Part shown: piece after piece, positions 1-8,584 of the stretch
How positions within the stretch are numbered: position 1 is the first letter of the stretch
Layout: each line of letters begins with the position of its first letter
Source: Oscillospiraceae bacterium
GTDB lineage: Bacteria; Bacillota; Clostridia; Oscillospirales; Oscillospiraceae
Direction: 5' to 3'
DNA length: 49,876 bases
NCBI GenBank assembly: GCA_902793285.1
Contig: CADBCV010000024.1
Span: 1-49,876, forward strand
The notes under the pieces: model-generated
Told to the model about the DNA's origin: nothing
What the model saw: only the letters and a program-made list of their open reading frames with translations
Database searches by the model: none
Translations under genes and position numbers: made by a program

Positions 1-202
1 TCCCCAGTTCTACTTCCGTACCACCGACGTGACCGGCGTCATCTCCCTGCCCGAAGGCGTTGAGATGTGCATGCCCGGCGACAACGTCGACATGGACGTG
101 GAGCTCATCACCCCCATCGCCATTGAGAAGGGCCTTCGCTTCGCTATCCGCGAGGGCGGCCGTACCGTCGGCTCCGGTGTTGTCATCGCCATCAACGAGT
201 AA
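1..202 (+). CDS. tuf: Elongation factor Tu, C-terminal fragment
   Basis: This is the last 66 codons of EF-Tu, the GTPase that delivers aminoacyl-tRNA to the ribosome; the rest lies upstream of the window. The reading frame begins at base 2 and ends with TAA at 200-202. The visible part is the domain III beta-barrel, including the family-typical stretches [16 protein letters not shown] and [15 protein letters not shown]. Codon use is strongly biased to C-ending codons, as expected for a highly expressed gene. It ends 27 bases before a perfect 11-bp hairpin. Identification is certain from the C-terminal signature. Confidence 0.97.
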   Translation, partial: PQFYFRTTDVTGVISLPEGVEMCMPGDNVDMDVELITPIAIEKGLRFAIREGGRTVGSGVVIAINE

Positions 203-229
203 TTCTCAATCGAAACCCAATAACAAAAA

Positions 230-256
230 GGGGTTATCTCAAAATGAGATAACCCC
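230..256. terminator. Hairpin after tuf
   Basis: Perfect 11-bp inverted repeat (GGGGTTATCTC, 5-base loop, GAGATAACCCC). A run of five A precedes it, so the T-tract is on the minus strand; on the plus strand it is followed by TGCG rather than T. It probably still ends tuf transcription or protects the 3' end, but it is a canonical terminator only for minus-strand transcription. Confidence 0.6.
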
Positions 257-266
257 TGCGTAAAAT

Positions 267-352
267 GCCGTAGGGGCCGATGCCCTCATCGGCCCGCCGT
301 TTTCCGACATTGTGCTTGCTACGGCGGGTCGATCTGGGGATCGACCCCTGCG
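267..352. repeat. Two palindromic 'GTAGGGG' repeats
   Basis: Two neighbouring copies of a short palindromic family seen throughout this window: 267-300 (GCCGTAGGGGCCGATG, then CATCGGCCCGCCG) and 315-352 in the opposite orientation (CGGCGGGTCGATC, then GATCGACCCCTGCGG). The remaining bases of the gap 203-391 hold no gene; the ribosome binding site of the next gene (GAGAGGAG) lies at its end. Confidence 0.75.
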
Positions 353-391
353 GTCTGTTTTTTACATGATCTTGAAAGAGAGGAGAACGCT

Positions 392-1423
392 ATGGGTAAG
401 CGTGAGGCGTGGATCGACTCCTGCCGCTTCTTTGCGATCTTTGTCATCATGACGACGCATTATCTCGCCATGTTCCTGCCGGACGCCCTCCTGCTGTGGG
501 AGCGTATGCCGACCATGCTGCTGCTTGGCGGCCTGACCGGGAAGTTCTCCGTGGCGTTCTTCTTTGTGCTCCTCGGCTATTTCGCCTCAAAGCCTGTGCG
601 GTTTGCGTGGAAGGGGATCGCGCTCTACACCCTGCGGCGCTATCGCCAGCTCTGCTTCTTCGTGCTGGTGTCCACGCTCTGCTACCTCCTCGGAAGCTAC
701 GGCTGCGCCTGGATCTTCCACACGCCGGATGAAAACGTCCTGCGCGTGCTGTCCGACGGGCCGCGCTACAATCTCCTGTACGCCGTGCGCGACGCCTTCC
801 TCTTCGAGGAGAACTACAACGCCACGCTCTGGTGTATGCGTCAGCTTTTTGCCGCGAGTGTGCTGTGCCGTCTGCTGGGCTGCCTGCCCGAACACCTTGA
901 TCGGCGGCTTCGGATTCTAACCACGCTCCTGATCCTTTCCCTCTCAGCGCTCACGCGGAGCATGTGGGTCTGGGTCGGCGTCGGGGCTCTCGGCTTTACG
1001 CTGCGCCTCGTGCTGGAGAGTGATGCGTACCGCAGGCTCTGTGAGAAGCCGGCGGCGCTCGCTGCCCTGTTTTTCGCGGCGCTCTGCTGCATCAAGGCGC
1101 CGCTCCCGGAGGGGACGCTTCTGTATCTCCTCCAGGGCGTCGGGGCCCTGCTGCTTCTGCTGGCCCTCTTCGCGCTCAAGGGGGTGCAGCGCGCCTTTGC
1201 CGCGCGGCCTTTTCCCTGGCTTGGCAAACGATCCATGGGCCTCTTTGTGGTCCACACGCCCATCAATTGCTTGCTTGCGTCCTCGCTCTGCCCGATCTTG
1301 ATGGCGCATCTGCCGAAAGCTGCGGCTCTGATCCTGGGCTACTGCTTATCCCTCGCGCTCTCGATCACAGCGGCCTGGCTCCTGCACGGGGCCTATGCCA
1401 AAGGCGTCAGAGCAGCGGGATGA
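392..1423 (+). CDS. Acyltransferase-3 family integral membrane protein
   Basis: A 343-residue polytopic membrane protein with about ten hydrophobic segments. The start of the protein (REAWIDSCRFFAIFVIM followed by TTHY) matches the N-terminal Arg/His signature of acyltransferase family 3 (OafA/YrhL-like), enzymes that use acyl-CoA to O-acylate cell-surface sugars or peptidoglycan. Family length is usually 330-380 for the membrane domain alone, so no extra SGNH domain is present. The ATG follows GAGAGGAGAACGCT, a strong ribosome binding site. It stands alone; its 3' end overlaps the convergent LysM gene by 17 bases. The acceptor molecule cannot be read from sequence. No clear promoter was found upstream. 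Confidence 0.75.
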   Translation: MGKREAWIDSCRFFAIFVIMTTHYLAMFLPDALLLWERMPTMLLLGGLTGKFSVAFFFVLLGYFASKPVRFAWKGIALYTLRRYRQLCFFVLVSTLCYLLGSYGCAWIFHTPDENVLRVLSDGPRYNLLYAVRDAFLFEENYNATLWCMRQLFAASVLCRLLGCLPEHLDRRLRILTTLLILSLSALTRSMWVWVGVGALGFTLRLVLESDAYRRLCEKPAALAALFFAALCCIKAPLPEGTLLYLLQGVGALLLLLALFALKGVQRAFAARPFPWLGKRSMGLFVVHTPINCLLASSLCPILMAHLPKAAALILGYCLSLALSITAAWLLHGAYAKGVRAAG

Positions 1424-2072
1424 GCAGCTTGTCGCCCGCCTTGATGTCGGCGAAATCCGTGGTGTTGAAGGACTGGAGATTTGCGCGGTTCCCCTCAAAA
1501 TCCTGGCCGTAACGCAGGAACACGCTCTCAACGGCCTCGTCCTGCAGCATGGTGTGGGACATGACCGTGATATAGGTATTGGTGGTGAGATTCTTCTCCG
1601 TCGTCGGCAGGTACAGGAGATCGCCCGGGTACACAAGCTCCAGATTCCGGTCGGGGTTCAGCGCCTCGATCGCGTCCACATAGTCGTCGTACTTGAGACC
1701 CCAGAGCTTGTAGATGAACTTGACGGTGTCGCCCTTCTGGATCACATAGGGGATCACATAATACTCGATCCTGTCCTTGGAGGAGATGAGATGCGGCGCG
1801 GGGCCGACGATGTCGCCGATGGACTTCGGGATCTTGACGGTCTCCCCGATGGAGAGGGTGTCCATCTGCTTTTCGCGCGTCCAGCCGTTGAGCACCATGA
1901 CCACGTACTTGTCCGTGTCAAAGTCGCGCCCCCTCTCCTTGAGGAGCTTGCGGATCGTGTCGCCGGACTTGATGGTCACCTCGTCATAGTCCTCCGCGGC
2001 AAGGGAGGCCGCGGGCAGCAGCATAACAAACAGAACAGCGCAAAGCATCAGTGCAAGAAACCGTTTCAGCAT
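1407..2072 (-). CDS. Secreted LysM-domain protein
   Basis: A 221-residue protein with a Sec signal peptide (MLKR then a hydrophobic core ending PAASLAAED, cleavage probably after residue 25-26). Two LysM-like modules follow: residues ~30-85 (VTIKSGDTIRKLLKERG ... GETVKIPKS) and ~105-165 (YVIQKGDTVKFIYKLWG ... YPGDLLYLPT). A degenerate third copy lies near 170-221 (VMSHTMLQDEAVESVFLRYG ... IKAGDKLLIPLL). LysM modules bind N-acetylglucosamine in peptidoglycan, so the protein is likely exported and wall-associated. No catalytic domain is attached. AAAGGAGG lies 8 bases before the ATG, and a clear promoter lies at 2133-2161. Confidence 0.85.
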   Translation of the reverse strand: MLKRFLALMLCAVLFVMLLPAASLAAEDYDEVTIKSGDTIRKLLKERGRDFDTDKYVVMVLNGWTREKQMDTLSIGETVKIPKSIGDIVGPAPHLISSKDRIEYYVIPYVIQKGDTVKFIYKLWGLKYDDYVDAIEALNPDRNLELVYPGDLLYLPTTEKNLTTNTYITVMSHTMLQDEAVESVFLRYGQDFEGNRANLQSFNTTDFADIKAGDKLLIPLL

Positions 2073-2132
2073 AAAGATTGCCTCCTTTTGTACAGCGTCG
2101 GACTCGTCCGGCGCTGAAATTTTTACAGGGAT

Positions 2133-2161
2133 ATTTTAACAGATAAACAACATTATGTAAA
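2133..2161 (-). promoter_or_regulatory. Promoter of the LysM gene
   Basis: On the minus strand: -35 TTTACA (2156-2161), 17-base spacer, -10 TAAAAT (2133-2138). It lies about 60 bases upstream of the LysM start in a locally AT-rich stretch. Confidence 0.75.
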
Positions 2162-3130
2162 GCAAATTATAAATAAACTGCTGCCTCAAAACGATACTTT
2201 CGGCCTTGCCTTTGCAGAATATAGGATAATGACGCAGGGGCCTTTTGCCTTCCCCCTTGAGGGGAAGGTGGCATCCGGCGTCCCCCGCAAGCCGGATGAC
2301 GGATGAGGTGTCCGCGCTGCGTCTTCTACGGAGCTGGTCAGAAGCGGCGGGCTCCACCTCATCAGTCACAGCCTCGCGGGAGATCGGCTGTGACAGCTTC
2401 CCCTTGAGGGGAAGCCATTTCGCCCCGACCGTACCGTAGTGGATTTTAGCAGCCAAAACTACATGTCATTCTGAGGAGCGAAGCGACGAAGAATCCCGTA
2501 GACAAGCGGGAAGATTCTTCGCTTCGCGAACATGAGAGCTTCTTAGCGGCTTGCCGCTTAGAAGCTCTATGCCATTTAAGAGGATGACATGTGAAGTTCA
2601 AGCTGTTATAAGTTCCCACGGTGAGGACTGAACATCCCAGAGATGATAACTTGGCCACTGGGAATTACGGATTGCCACACCAGCGTGCGCGCTGGTTCGC
2701 AATGACGAAACCGGTACATGATACATAAATTTTGCCGCCTGTCCGTAGGGGAGGGGCTTGCCCCTCCCGCGCGGTGAGACCTACCCTTCACCTCTACGCC
2801 TGTGCGAAACCGTGAACCGGGGTGCGTACCGCCGGGCGGGGCAAGCCCCGCCCCTACGGAGATGGGCAAACCTGTGTTCCGGCACAGGCGTACCGTGTTG
2901 CGTGAATTTTACCACATTTCCGTAGGGGCGGATATTATCCGCCCGCGCGGGGAACAGGTTCGTTTATAGACGTATTTGGGCGAATTCGTAAAAAAAACGA
3001 ATTCGCCCAAAATTTGTATCATGTTTTTCTTCGTGCCGCGCGGGCGGCTGATAGCCGCCCCTACGGCACCGGAGGAACTTTTTTCATAGCCAATTTCATA
3101 CGTAAATGTCTGCTCTTATGGAAAAAAGTA
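2162..3130. repeat. Gene-free block of interspersed palindromic repeats
   Basis: About 1 kb with no credible gene. It holds in order: a CTTCCCCTTGAGGGGAAG-type element at 2248-2415 with both ends inverted; a TGTCATTCTGAGGAGCGAAG element at 2463-2592 whose ends (ATGTCAT and ATGACAT) are inverted; and four GTAGGGG-family palindromes at 2742-2774, 2830-2861, 2920-2952 and 3036-3066. Open frames here exist only because the repeats are GC-rich and lack stops; they have no ribosome binding sites and no protein-like composition. Confidence 0.8.
2976..3010. terminator. Perfect 14-bp hairpin, possible terminator of the VWA operon
   Basis: TTGGGCGAATTCGT and its complement flank a loop of seven A. On the minus strand the loop is T-rich and the hairpin lies 120 bases past the stop of the VWA gene. 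Neither flank has a strong T-tract. A half copy of the same element (ACGAATTCGCCCAAATT) recurs at 14213, so it may be a repeat that also works as a terminator. Confidence 0.5.
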
Positions 3131-4858
3131 TCAGTCCCGGCGCATTTCGCGCAGCAGCATGAGCAGCAGATCGCTCACGCCCTGGGCGAGCTGGTTTGCC
3201 TTCTGGATGCGCACATAGGCGTGGCCGTAGATGCGGTGCACGTTCTCGAGATGCGAGGTGTTCCCGTGAAACACGGCGCCGACGCGCACGCCGGTCTCGC
3301 GCAGGCGCTTCACCGCCTCCTGCGCGGAGCTGACCGCGGCCTCGCCCTCATACTCGCGCTCGAGCAGGAGACCCGCCGAGGGGAGGGGGGTGGAGTCGTT
3401 GGGGCTGCCGTCCGTGAGCACGAGCAGGATGCGCTGCCGCCCCAGGATCGCGGGGCTGTCGTCAAGGCGGCCCAGAGTCTCGACCGCGAGACCGTCGCGG
3501 TTCCAGCCGCCGGCAAAATAGCGCATCAGCCCCTCGCAGTCCGGCTGTCTCCAGTCCTTGAGGATCTCCAGCACCGTGTAGCTCCGGATGCTGCGAAAGG
3601 CGCAGACCCGCACCGGGATGTGGATCTTTTCAAGACTTTTGGCGATGATATAGCCCTCGGCCGCGAGCACCTCCTGCGAGTGCATACGCGACTGGGAGGC
3701 GTCCAGCAGCAGATCCACGCAGATCTCCGGCTCCGTCTCCTCCCCGTCCTTGAGGAAGACCATGGTGTCGTCCAGAACCGGGAGGCGGTAGGCGGCCTCC
3801 GGCCTGATCCTGCCCGCGCGGGCGGGCTCCGGCAGGTGCTTAAAATAGCTGGAAAAGATCGTCTCAATGCGCGTGGAGAGGGCGCGGATGCTGCCGGTGA
3901 TCATGGCGGCGTGCTCCGCGCGAAAGTCCATGTTGCGCTTCTTCTGCCGCTCGGCGCTCTCGCGCACCTCGAGCGCGTCCCTGTCGTGGGACTCCACCGG
4001 CTCTCCCTTCGTGACCCACAGGCGGCAGAGCCCGTCGTCCCCGATGCAGAGCTCGTTTTCGAGGATGCGCATCTCCTCCGGGGAAAGGCAGCAGCGGCCG
4101 AACACCTCCCGCACATAGGCTTCATCCTCCGGCCCGGGGCCGACGGCGCGGCCGAGCCCCGCGTGGCGCTGCTGGACGGCCTTGGGGTGGTCCCCCTCGC
4201 CGGTGCCGGCGCGCACCAGGAGACGGTCGCGGCGCTTGTGCTCCTTTCGGAGGAGGAGCTTTGCAAGGGGCGTGGCCCGGACATGCTTCTCGCCGGCCGA
4301 CCCGGGTGTGTAGCGGAAGAAGGTCTCGAGAAAGCTCCGCATCGCGTCGAGCACCCCGTCGGTGTCGAGCGAACCGGAGAAGAGCAGGGCCTCCGCCATG
4401 CGCTTTTCCCGCGGCGTCAAAAGGGGAGGGCGGCGCTTGCAGGCCAGAGCCCAGCGGTACTCCTGCTGGGTGAATACGGGCATACTCTGGTATTCCATCT
4501 GCTGGCGGGAGAGCTGCTGCTGCTCAAGGAAAAAGAGCGCGCCGCGCTCGCGCCGGAGGGAGGCGAGGATCGGGCGCTCCGGCAGCTCCTTTTCGTAGAC
4601 GCAGTTTTCAAGCCCGAGCCAGAGATAGTCGTCAAATTCGTCCGCGCGCCGGTCCCCTTCATAGCTCAGAAAGAAGTCCCAGAGCCGCGGCATGTCCAGC
4701 CACTTCTCGACGAGGCCCGCGACCATGTTGAAGTACTGGTCGGGGTGGCCGTTTGGGAAGAAGGCCATGAAGGGCGGGTCAAAATCATAGCGCCCGGCGG
4801 CGTTCCAGATGATGTTGCGGGCGCGGCGCGCGCTGCCCGTGTAGTTTTTCTTGATCAT
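3131..4858 (-). CDS. VWA (von Willebrand A) domain protein, MoxR partner
   Basis: A 575-residue soluble protein. The C-terminal third is a VWA domain with an intact metal-ion site: DASQS (DxSxS) near residue 375, a threonine region, and LTDGSPND near 475. The N-terminal 350 residues (starting IKKNYTGSARRARNIIWNA) are helical and charged and resemble the cobaltochelatase CobT/YehP-like VWA proteins. Such proteins work with the MoxR-type AAA ATPase encoded directly upstream, usually to remodel or insert metal into a client protein. The start ATG overlaps the ATPase stop by 4 bases (ATGA), so translation is coupled; no separate ribosome binding site is seen. It is the last gene of a three-gene operon. 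The client is unknown. Confidence 0.8.
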   Translation of the reverse strand: MIKKNYTGSARRARNIIWNAAGRYDFDPPFMAFFPNGHPDQYFNMVAGLVEKWLDMPRLWDFFLSYEGDRRADEFDDYLWLGLENCVYEKELPERPILASLRRERGALFFLEQQQLSRQQMEYQSMPVFTQQEYRWALACKRRPPLLTPREKRMAEALLFSGSLDTDGVLDAMRSFLETFFRYTPGSAGEKHVRATPLAKLLLRKEHKRRDRLLVRAGTGEGDHPKAVQQRHAGLGRAVGPGPEDEAYVREVFGRCCLSPEEMRILENELCIGDDGLCRLWVTKGEPVESHDRDALEVRESAERQKKRNMDFRAEHAAMITGSIRALSTRIETIFSSYFKHLPEPARAGRIRPEAAYRLPVLDDTMVFLKDGEETEPEICVDLLLDASQSRMHSQEVLAAEGYIIAKSLEKIHIPVRVCAFRSIRSYTVLEILKDWRQPDCEGLMRYFAGGWNRDGLAVETLGRLDDSPAILGRQRILLVLTDGSPNDSTPLPSAGLLLEREYEGEAAVSSAQEAVKRLRETGVRVGAVFHGNTSHLENVHRIYGHAYVRIQKANQLAQGVSDLLLMLLREMRRD

Positions 4859-5778
4859 GCCGGGAACACGTCGCCGCGTTTGAGATCGGTGGGGATGCGC
4901 GCCGCGATCACGTCGCGGATCAGGCCGCGCTCATAGGCGTCAAAGCTCTTGTTGACGATGCACATGTCGAGCGCGCTGCCGGAGGGGAGGCCCTGCTCCA
5001 TGAGGGCGATGGCGTCCAAGAGCCCGCGCAGGTCGAGAGCCGCGTCGGAGATTTCAGCGCTCTCAGCCTTGCGCTCGAGCTCCGCGTAGAGCTTGACAAG
5101 CTGGTCGCGGATCTTCACGCTGATTGTGGGGTAACGGCGGGAGATGAGCTTCTGCAGGTTCTCCTCGGTAATGACGGGCATGTCCAGCACGGCGAAGCGG
5201 GAGGTCAGCGCCTCGTTGAGATCGCGGGTGCCGGCGTAGCCGTAGTTCATCGTGGCGATAAAGCGGGTCTCGGGCCGGAGGTCGGTTTTCTCATAGCCCG
5301 GCACATCGAGACTCCGGCGAAAGTCCAGCGCCGCGTGCAGGACGGCGAGGGCCTCGTTTTTCGCCATGTTGATCTCGTCCAGGATGCCGAAGCCGCCGTT
5401 TGCCGCGCAGAGCCAGATGGGACCGGGGCGGAAGGAGACGCGGGTGCCGTCATAGGTGTCGGTGCCGACGAGATAGGAGGCGTCGGTATTGATGTGGAAG
5501 GAGACGTTCCAGACAGGCCGCCCGAACAGCGCGCCGAGATTTTCGCTCAGCACGTTTTTGCCGGTGGCCTTCGGGCCTGCGAGCAGGAGATTCTTCCCCG
5601 CGAGGATGGCCGCGAGGGCGAGCTCCCAGGTGTTTTTGCCGTAGTAGAAATATTCGGGGTCGGGGACACGGGCCTCGTTCTCGGGCTCGGTGGGGTATTT
5701 CTCCCGGAAGGCGCGCACGCCCGCGAGAAGGGCTTTGTCTACGCCCTCGGATTCCAGAAACTTGATAAGCTGATCCAT
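4855..5778 (-). CDS. MoxR-family AAA+ ATPase
   Basis: A 307-residue AAA+ ATPase of the MoxR/CbbQ type. Seen: P-loop region LLLAGPKATGKN near residue 65-76, Walker B GILDEINMA near 133-141, sensor-1 ATMNYGYAGTRDLNEAL near 177-193 followed by TSRF with the arginine finger. The P-loop is odd: the last position is Asn, where Ser or Thr normally coordinates magnesium. MoxR proteins are chaperone-like and pair with VWA proteins, and the VWA gene follows with a 4-base overlap. The start follows GAAAGAGGATAGACAG. A membrane protein gene precedes it by 17 bases. The function of the pair is not deducible; chaperoned maturation of a metalloenzyme or membrane complex is the usual role. Confidence 0.88.
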   Translation of the reverse strand: MDQLIKFLESEGVDKALLAGVRAFREKYPTEPENEARVPDPEYFYYGKNTWELALAAILAGKNLLLAGPKATGKNVLSENLGALFGRPVWNVSFHINTDASYLVGTDTYDGTRVSFRPGPIWLCAANGGFGILDEINMAKNEALAVLHAALDFRRSLDVPGYEKTDLRPETRFIATMNYGYAGTRDLNEALTSRFAVLDMPVITEENLQKLISRRYPTISVKIRDQLVKLYAELERKAESAEISDAALDLRGLLDAIALMEQGLPSGSALDMCIVNKSFDAYERGLIRDVIAARIPTDLKRGDVFPA

Positions 5779-5795
5779 CTGTCTATCCTCTTTCT

Positions 5796-6812
5796 TTATA
5801 TTTCGTCTTTATACTCGCACACAAGGAACAGGGGCTTGATCTTCACGACCTCGTCATACTCCTGCTGGGAGACCTTGACCGTGTTGTTCAGGGCCTTGAG
5901 CTCCTTTTTCATGACAGTGTACGCCTGCTGCGCGGATTTGGCCTTGCCCTCCCGCAGGGTGCGGATCATGCGGTCCAAAACCACGGGGTGGGCGTACTGG
6001 GCCGGGACCGGGAAGTCCGGCATTTCGGCGATGTAAGCGCGCATGTTCGAGAGCGCCTCGTCCCAGTCCTGCTGGCCGCGCTTTTTGCTGTTCCACTTGT
6101 TCGGCATCATGTTGCCGGAGAGCGCGAAGAAGAAGAGCGCGGCGCCGCCCAGCACAAAATAGGTGGCCGAGCTGCGGTGCAGCGTCAGGGCATAGAGACC
6201 GTAGGCGGCGCTCAAGATGCTGAGGAGGGTGAGCGCGATGCCCGCCACGCGGTAGCCGGGCTTGATGTTGTCCACGATGCGCTTCTGCTTTGCCACCGCG
6301 GCAAGGACGTTCGAGAGGGAGGGCCGCTGCTCCAGATAGACCCTGGCCTGGGTCAGCTCATGCACGGCCTCCTCCGCCTCGGGGGAGAGCTCCTTGAGAT
6401 AGCGCTTCTCGGCCTCGGCCTCCGCCTCGGCGAGCTTGCGTTCGGCCTTCACGCTGTGTGTGGGGATGTTCGGGTGCTCGGCCTCGACCGCGGCGAGGAG
6501 CCTGTCCACGTCCGCCTCGTGGCGGAAGCGGCTCTGCTTCTCCTTGCCGTTTCCGTACTGCACCACGAGATAGGCGAGCGCTCCGAAGGCGCCGCGGCCG
6601 GAGAAGCCGCCCTCGCTCATGGCGACGCGCTTAAAGACGCGCTTGACCTCTTTCCAGGGGATGTAAAAGCAGCGGTCGATGTAATTGGTGCCCATGTACA
6701 GGGCCTCCCTGCCGACACCGCAGGGGCCGAATTTGCGGCTGCCCTTTTTGTCGGCCTTCAAAACCTCCGGCGCAAGGGTCCTGCTGCCGATGGGGGAGGG
6801 GGTGATAAGCAT
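5796..6812 (-). CDS. Membrane protein with PH-like N-terminal domain, MoxR/VWA operon
   Basis: A 338-residue protein of unrecognised family. Residues ~35-110 look like a PH-type fold (MGTNYIDRCFYIPWKEVKRV, then LVVQYGNGKEKQSRF), as in bacterial PH-domain membrane proteins. Residues ~120-175 are an acidic coiled-coil-like helix (KAERKLAEAEAEAEKRYLKE). Two adjacent membrane segments lie at ~200-248, followed by a cytosolic helical tail of about 90 residues. GGAGGTATCTGTT precedes the ATG. It heads the operon with the MoxR and VWA genes and may be their membrane anchor or client; this is inference from position only. Confidence 0.6.
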   Translation of the reverse strand: MLITPSPIGSRTLAPEVLKADKKGSRKFGPCGVGREALYMGTNYIDRCFYIPWKEVKRVFKRVAMSEGGFSGRGAFGALAYLVVQYGNGKEKQSRFRHEADVDRLLAAVEAEHPNIPTHSVKAERKLAEAEAEAEKRYLKELSPEAEEAVHELTQARVYLEQRPSLSNVLAAVAKQKRIVDNIKPGYRVAGIALTLLSILSAAYGLYALTLHRSSATYFVLGGAALFFFALSGNMMPNKWNSKKRGQQDWDEALSNMRAYIAEMPDFPVPAQYAHPVVLDRMIRTLREGKAKSAQQAYTVMKKELKALNNTVKVSQQEYDEVVKIKPLFLVCEYKDEI

Positions 6813-6897
6813 AACAGATACCTCCGATTCTTTAACCTCAGCAAATAAAAGACTATGTGTGTTCTTTCATTTGCTCAAGCAAAGAAAATCCGTCCGT

Positions 6898-6926
6898 ATT
6901 ATAACAAAGAAGCGGGGCCTTGAAAA
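6898..6926 (-). promoter_or_regulatory. Weak promoter of the MoxR-VWA operon, inside the cstA terminator region
   Basis: A perfect -10 TATAAT (6898-6903, minus strand) lies 85 bases before the operon's first gene. At 17 bases the -35 would be TTTTCA (6921-6926), which sits inside the arm of the cstA terminator hairpin. The -10 is convincing and the -35 is poor. Confidence 0.45.
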
Positions 6927-6943
6927 GTGTTTTTCAAGGCCCC
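6914..6943 (-). terminator. Terminator of cstA
   Basis: A 13-bp stem (GGGGCCTTGAAAA and complement) with a 4-base loop, followed on the minus strand by GCTTCTTTGTT. It lies 37 bases past the cstA stop. Confidence 0.75.
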
Positions 6944-6979
6944 GGGTATTTATGTTCTGCGTTTACGCAAGGGCCGGAA

Positions 6980-8488
6980 TCAGGCGACCTTTGCGGCCTT
7001 CGCGGCGGCGTTCTTGGCCTTCGAGAGGAAGAGAGCCAGGCAGCAGGCGGCGAAGATCAGGCCGACAGGGTAACCGACAGCCTTGTTGTTCTTGAAGAAC
7101 GCGATCAGGCCCATGCACTCGCCGGCCATCATGAAGTAGGTGCAGGAGACCGCGCTCATGAAGGTGGCGGGGACGGCGCAGATCCAGTAGTTGCGCTTGT
7201 TCTGGGCCAGGTACATGGCGCCGGCCCACAGGACGATCATGGCGAGAGTCTGGTTGGACCAGGAGAAGTAACGCCAGATGACCTGGTAGTCGATGTAGGA
7301 GACCATCTTGGCAGCGCCGTCGACCATAACCTCATGCTTGAGGGTGTTGCCGAAGCCGAGGATGGCGCCGATGCCGAGCACGGGGATGCAGAGGAGCAGA
7401 CGGGTCTTCCAGTTGCCCATGTCGAGCTTGAACCAGTCAGCCAGGGTCAGACGGGCGGAACGGAAGGCGGTGTCGCCGGAGGTGATGGGGCAGGCGATGA
7501 CGCCCAGCATGGCGAGGATGATGCCGACCTTGCCCATGGTCTTGGTGCAGATATCGTAGACGGAGGTGGCGTTGCCGCCGCCCATCTCGGACAGACCGTC
7601 AACACCCAGCAGGGTGACACCGGCAGCGGCCCAGATCAGGGCGATGATGCCCTCGGCGACCATGGCGCCGTAGAACACGAAGTGGCCCTGGCGCTCGCTC
7701 TTGAGGCAGCGGGCCATCAGAGGAGACTGGGTGGCGTGGAAGCCGGAGATAGCGCCGCAGGCGACGGTGATGAACATGAAGGCCCAGATGGGGGTTCCCT
7801 TGGGGTGCATGTTATGGAAGTTGGAGAAGATCTCGGGGATGCCGCCGTGCTTCAGCGTGCCGAAGCAGACGCCGACAGCCATGATGATGAGGCAGATGCC
7901 GAAGAGGGGATAAATCTTGCCGATGACCTTGTCAACGGAGATGAAGGTCGCGATGAAGTAGTAGCAGAGGATGATCGCGAGCCAGAAGGCGGGGTTCACA
8001 ACGATACCGGAGGTGGCGCCGTTGTTCTTGAACAGGGTGACCAGCAGACCGGCGGGGCCGACGGCGAAGACGGTGCCGACCATGATGAGCAGGATGACGG
8101 AGAAGACGCGCATGACGTTCTTCATCGTGCTGCCGAGGTAGATGCCGGTGACCTCGGAGATGGAGGCGCCGTTGTTGCGCTCGGACAGCATACCGGCAAA
8201 GTAGTCATGCACGGCGCCGGCGAACACGGTGCCAAAGGTGATCCACAGGAAGACCACAGGTCCCCACATGGCGCCGGACAGAGCGCCGAAGATGGGGCCG
8301 AGACCGGCAATGTTCAGAAGCTGGATCATGAACAGCTTCCACTGGGGCAGGACGACATAGTCGATACCGTCGTTGATGGCGACGGCGGGCGTCTCACGGT
8401 CATCCGGATTGAACACGCTGTCTACATACTTGCCGTAGAACAGGTAGCCGCAAACCAAAACCGCCAGACACAGGAAAAAGCTAATCAT
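6980..8488 (-). CDS. cstA: CstA-family carbon starvation / pyruvate or peptide carrier
   Basis: A 502-residue integral membrane protein with about 13 hydrophobic segments. It matches the CstA/BtsT family: the N-terminal LFYGKYVDSVFNPDDRETPA, then NIAGLGPIFGALSGAMWGP and the VHDYFAGMLSERNNGASI motif. E. coli BtsT imports pyruvate with protons and CstA has been linked to peptide and pyruvate uptake. At about 500 residues it is the short Gram-positive form, lacking the C-terminal extension of the ~700-residue enterobacterial proteins. AGGAGGAAGAAAAA precedes the ATG. It has its own promoter (8556-8584) and terminator and is monocistronic. The exact substrate is uncertain. Confidence 0.88.
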   Translation of the reverse strand: MISFFLCLAVLVCGYLFYGKYVDSVFNPDDRETPAVAINDGIDYVVLPQWKLFMIQLLNIAGLGPIFGALSGAMWGPVVFLWITFGTVFAGAVHDYFAGMLSERNNGASISEVTGIYLGSTMKNVMRVFSVILLIMVGTVFAVGPAGLLVTLFKNNGATSGIVVNPAFWLAIILCYYFIATFISVDKVIGKIYPLFGICLIIMAVGVCFGTLKHGGIPEIFSNFHNMHPKGTPIWAFMFITVACGAISGFHATQSPLMARCLKSERQGHFVFYGAMVAEGIIALIWAAAGVTLLGVDGLSEMGGGNATSVYDICTKTMGKVGIILAMLGVIACPITSGDTAFRSARLTLADWFKLDMGNWKTRLLLCIPVLGIGAILGFGNTLKHEVMVDGAAKMVSYIDYQVIWRYFSWSNQTLAMIVLWAGAMYLAQNKRNYWICAVPATFMSAVSCTYFMMAGECMGLIAFFKNNKAVGYPVGLIFAACCLALFLSKAKNAAAKAAKVA

Positions 8489-8555
8489 TTTTTCTTCCTC
8501 CTATTAATAGAATTGTCGCGGGGGATTCATAGAATGTTCATATCCCTCTTGGCAC

Positions 8556-8584
8556 ATATTAGTACAATACTACAAAAAAATCAA
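8556..8584 (-). promoter_or_regulatory. Promoter of cstA
   Basis: Minus strand: -35 TTGATT (8579-8584), 17-base spacer, -10 TAATAT (8556-8561), giving a leader of about 60 bases. The rest of the gap to the divergent lipoprotein gene (8585-8821) is AT-rich and shows no further clear feature apart from that gene's ribosome binding site. Confidence 0.75.

Noticed and set aside
2245-2869. Short open frames in the 2.2-2.9 kb region
   Set aside because: They consist of interspersed palindromic repeats with no ribosome binding sites.
3014-4936. 640-codon open frame opposite the VWA gene
   Set aside because: It starts inside a palindromic repeat, has no protein-like motifs, and the minus strand encodes a VWA domain with its metal site.
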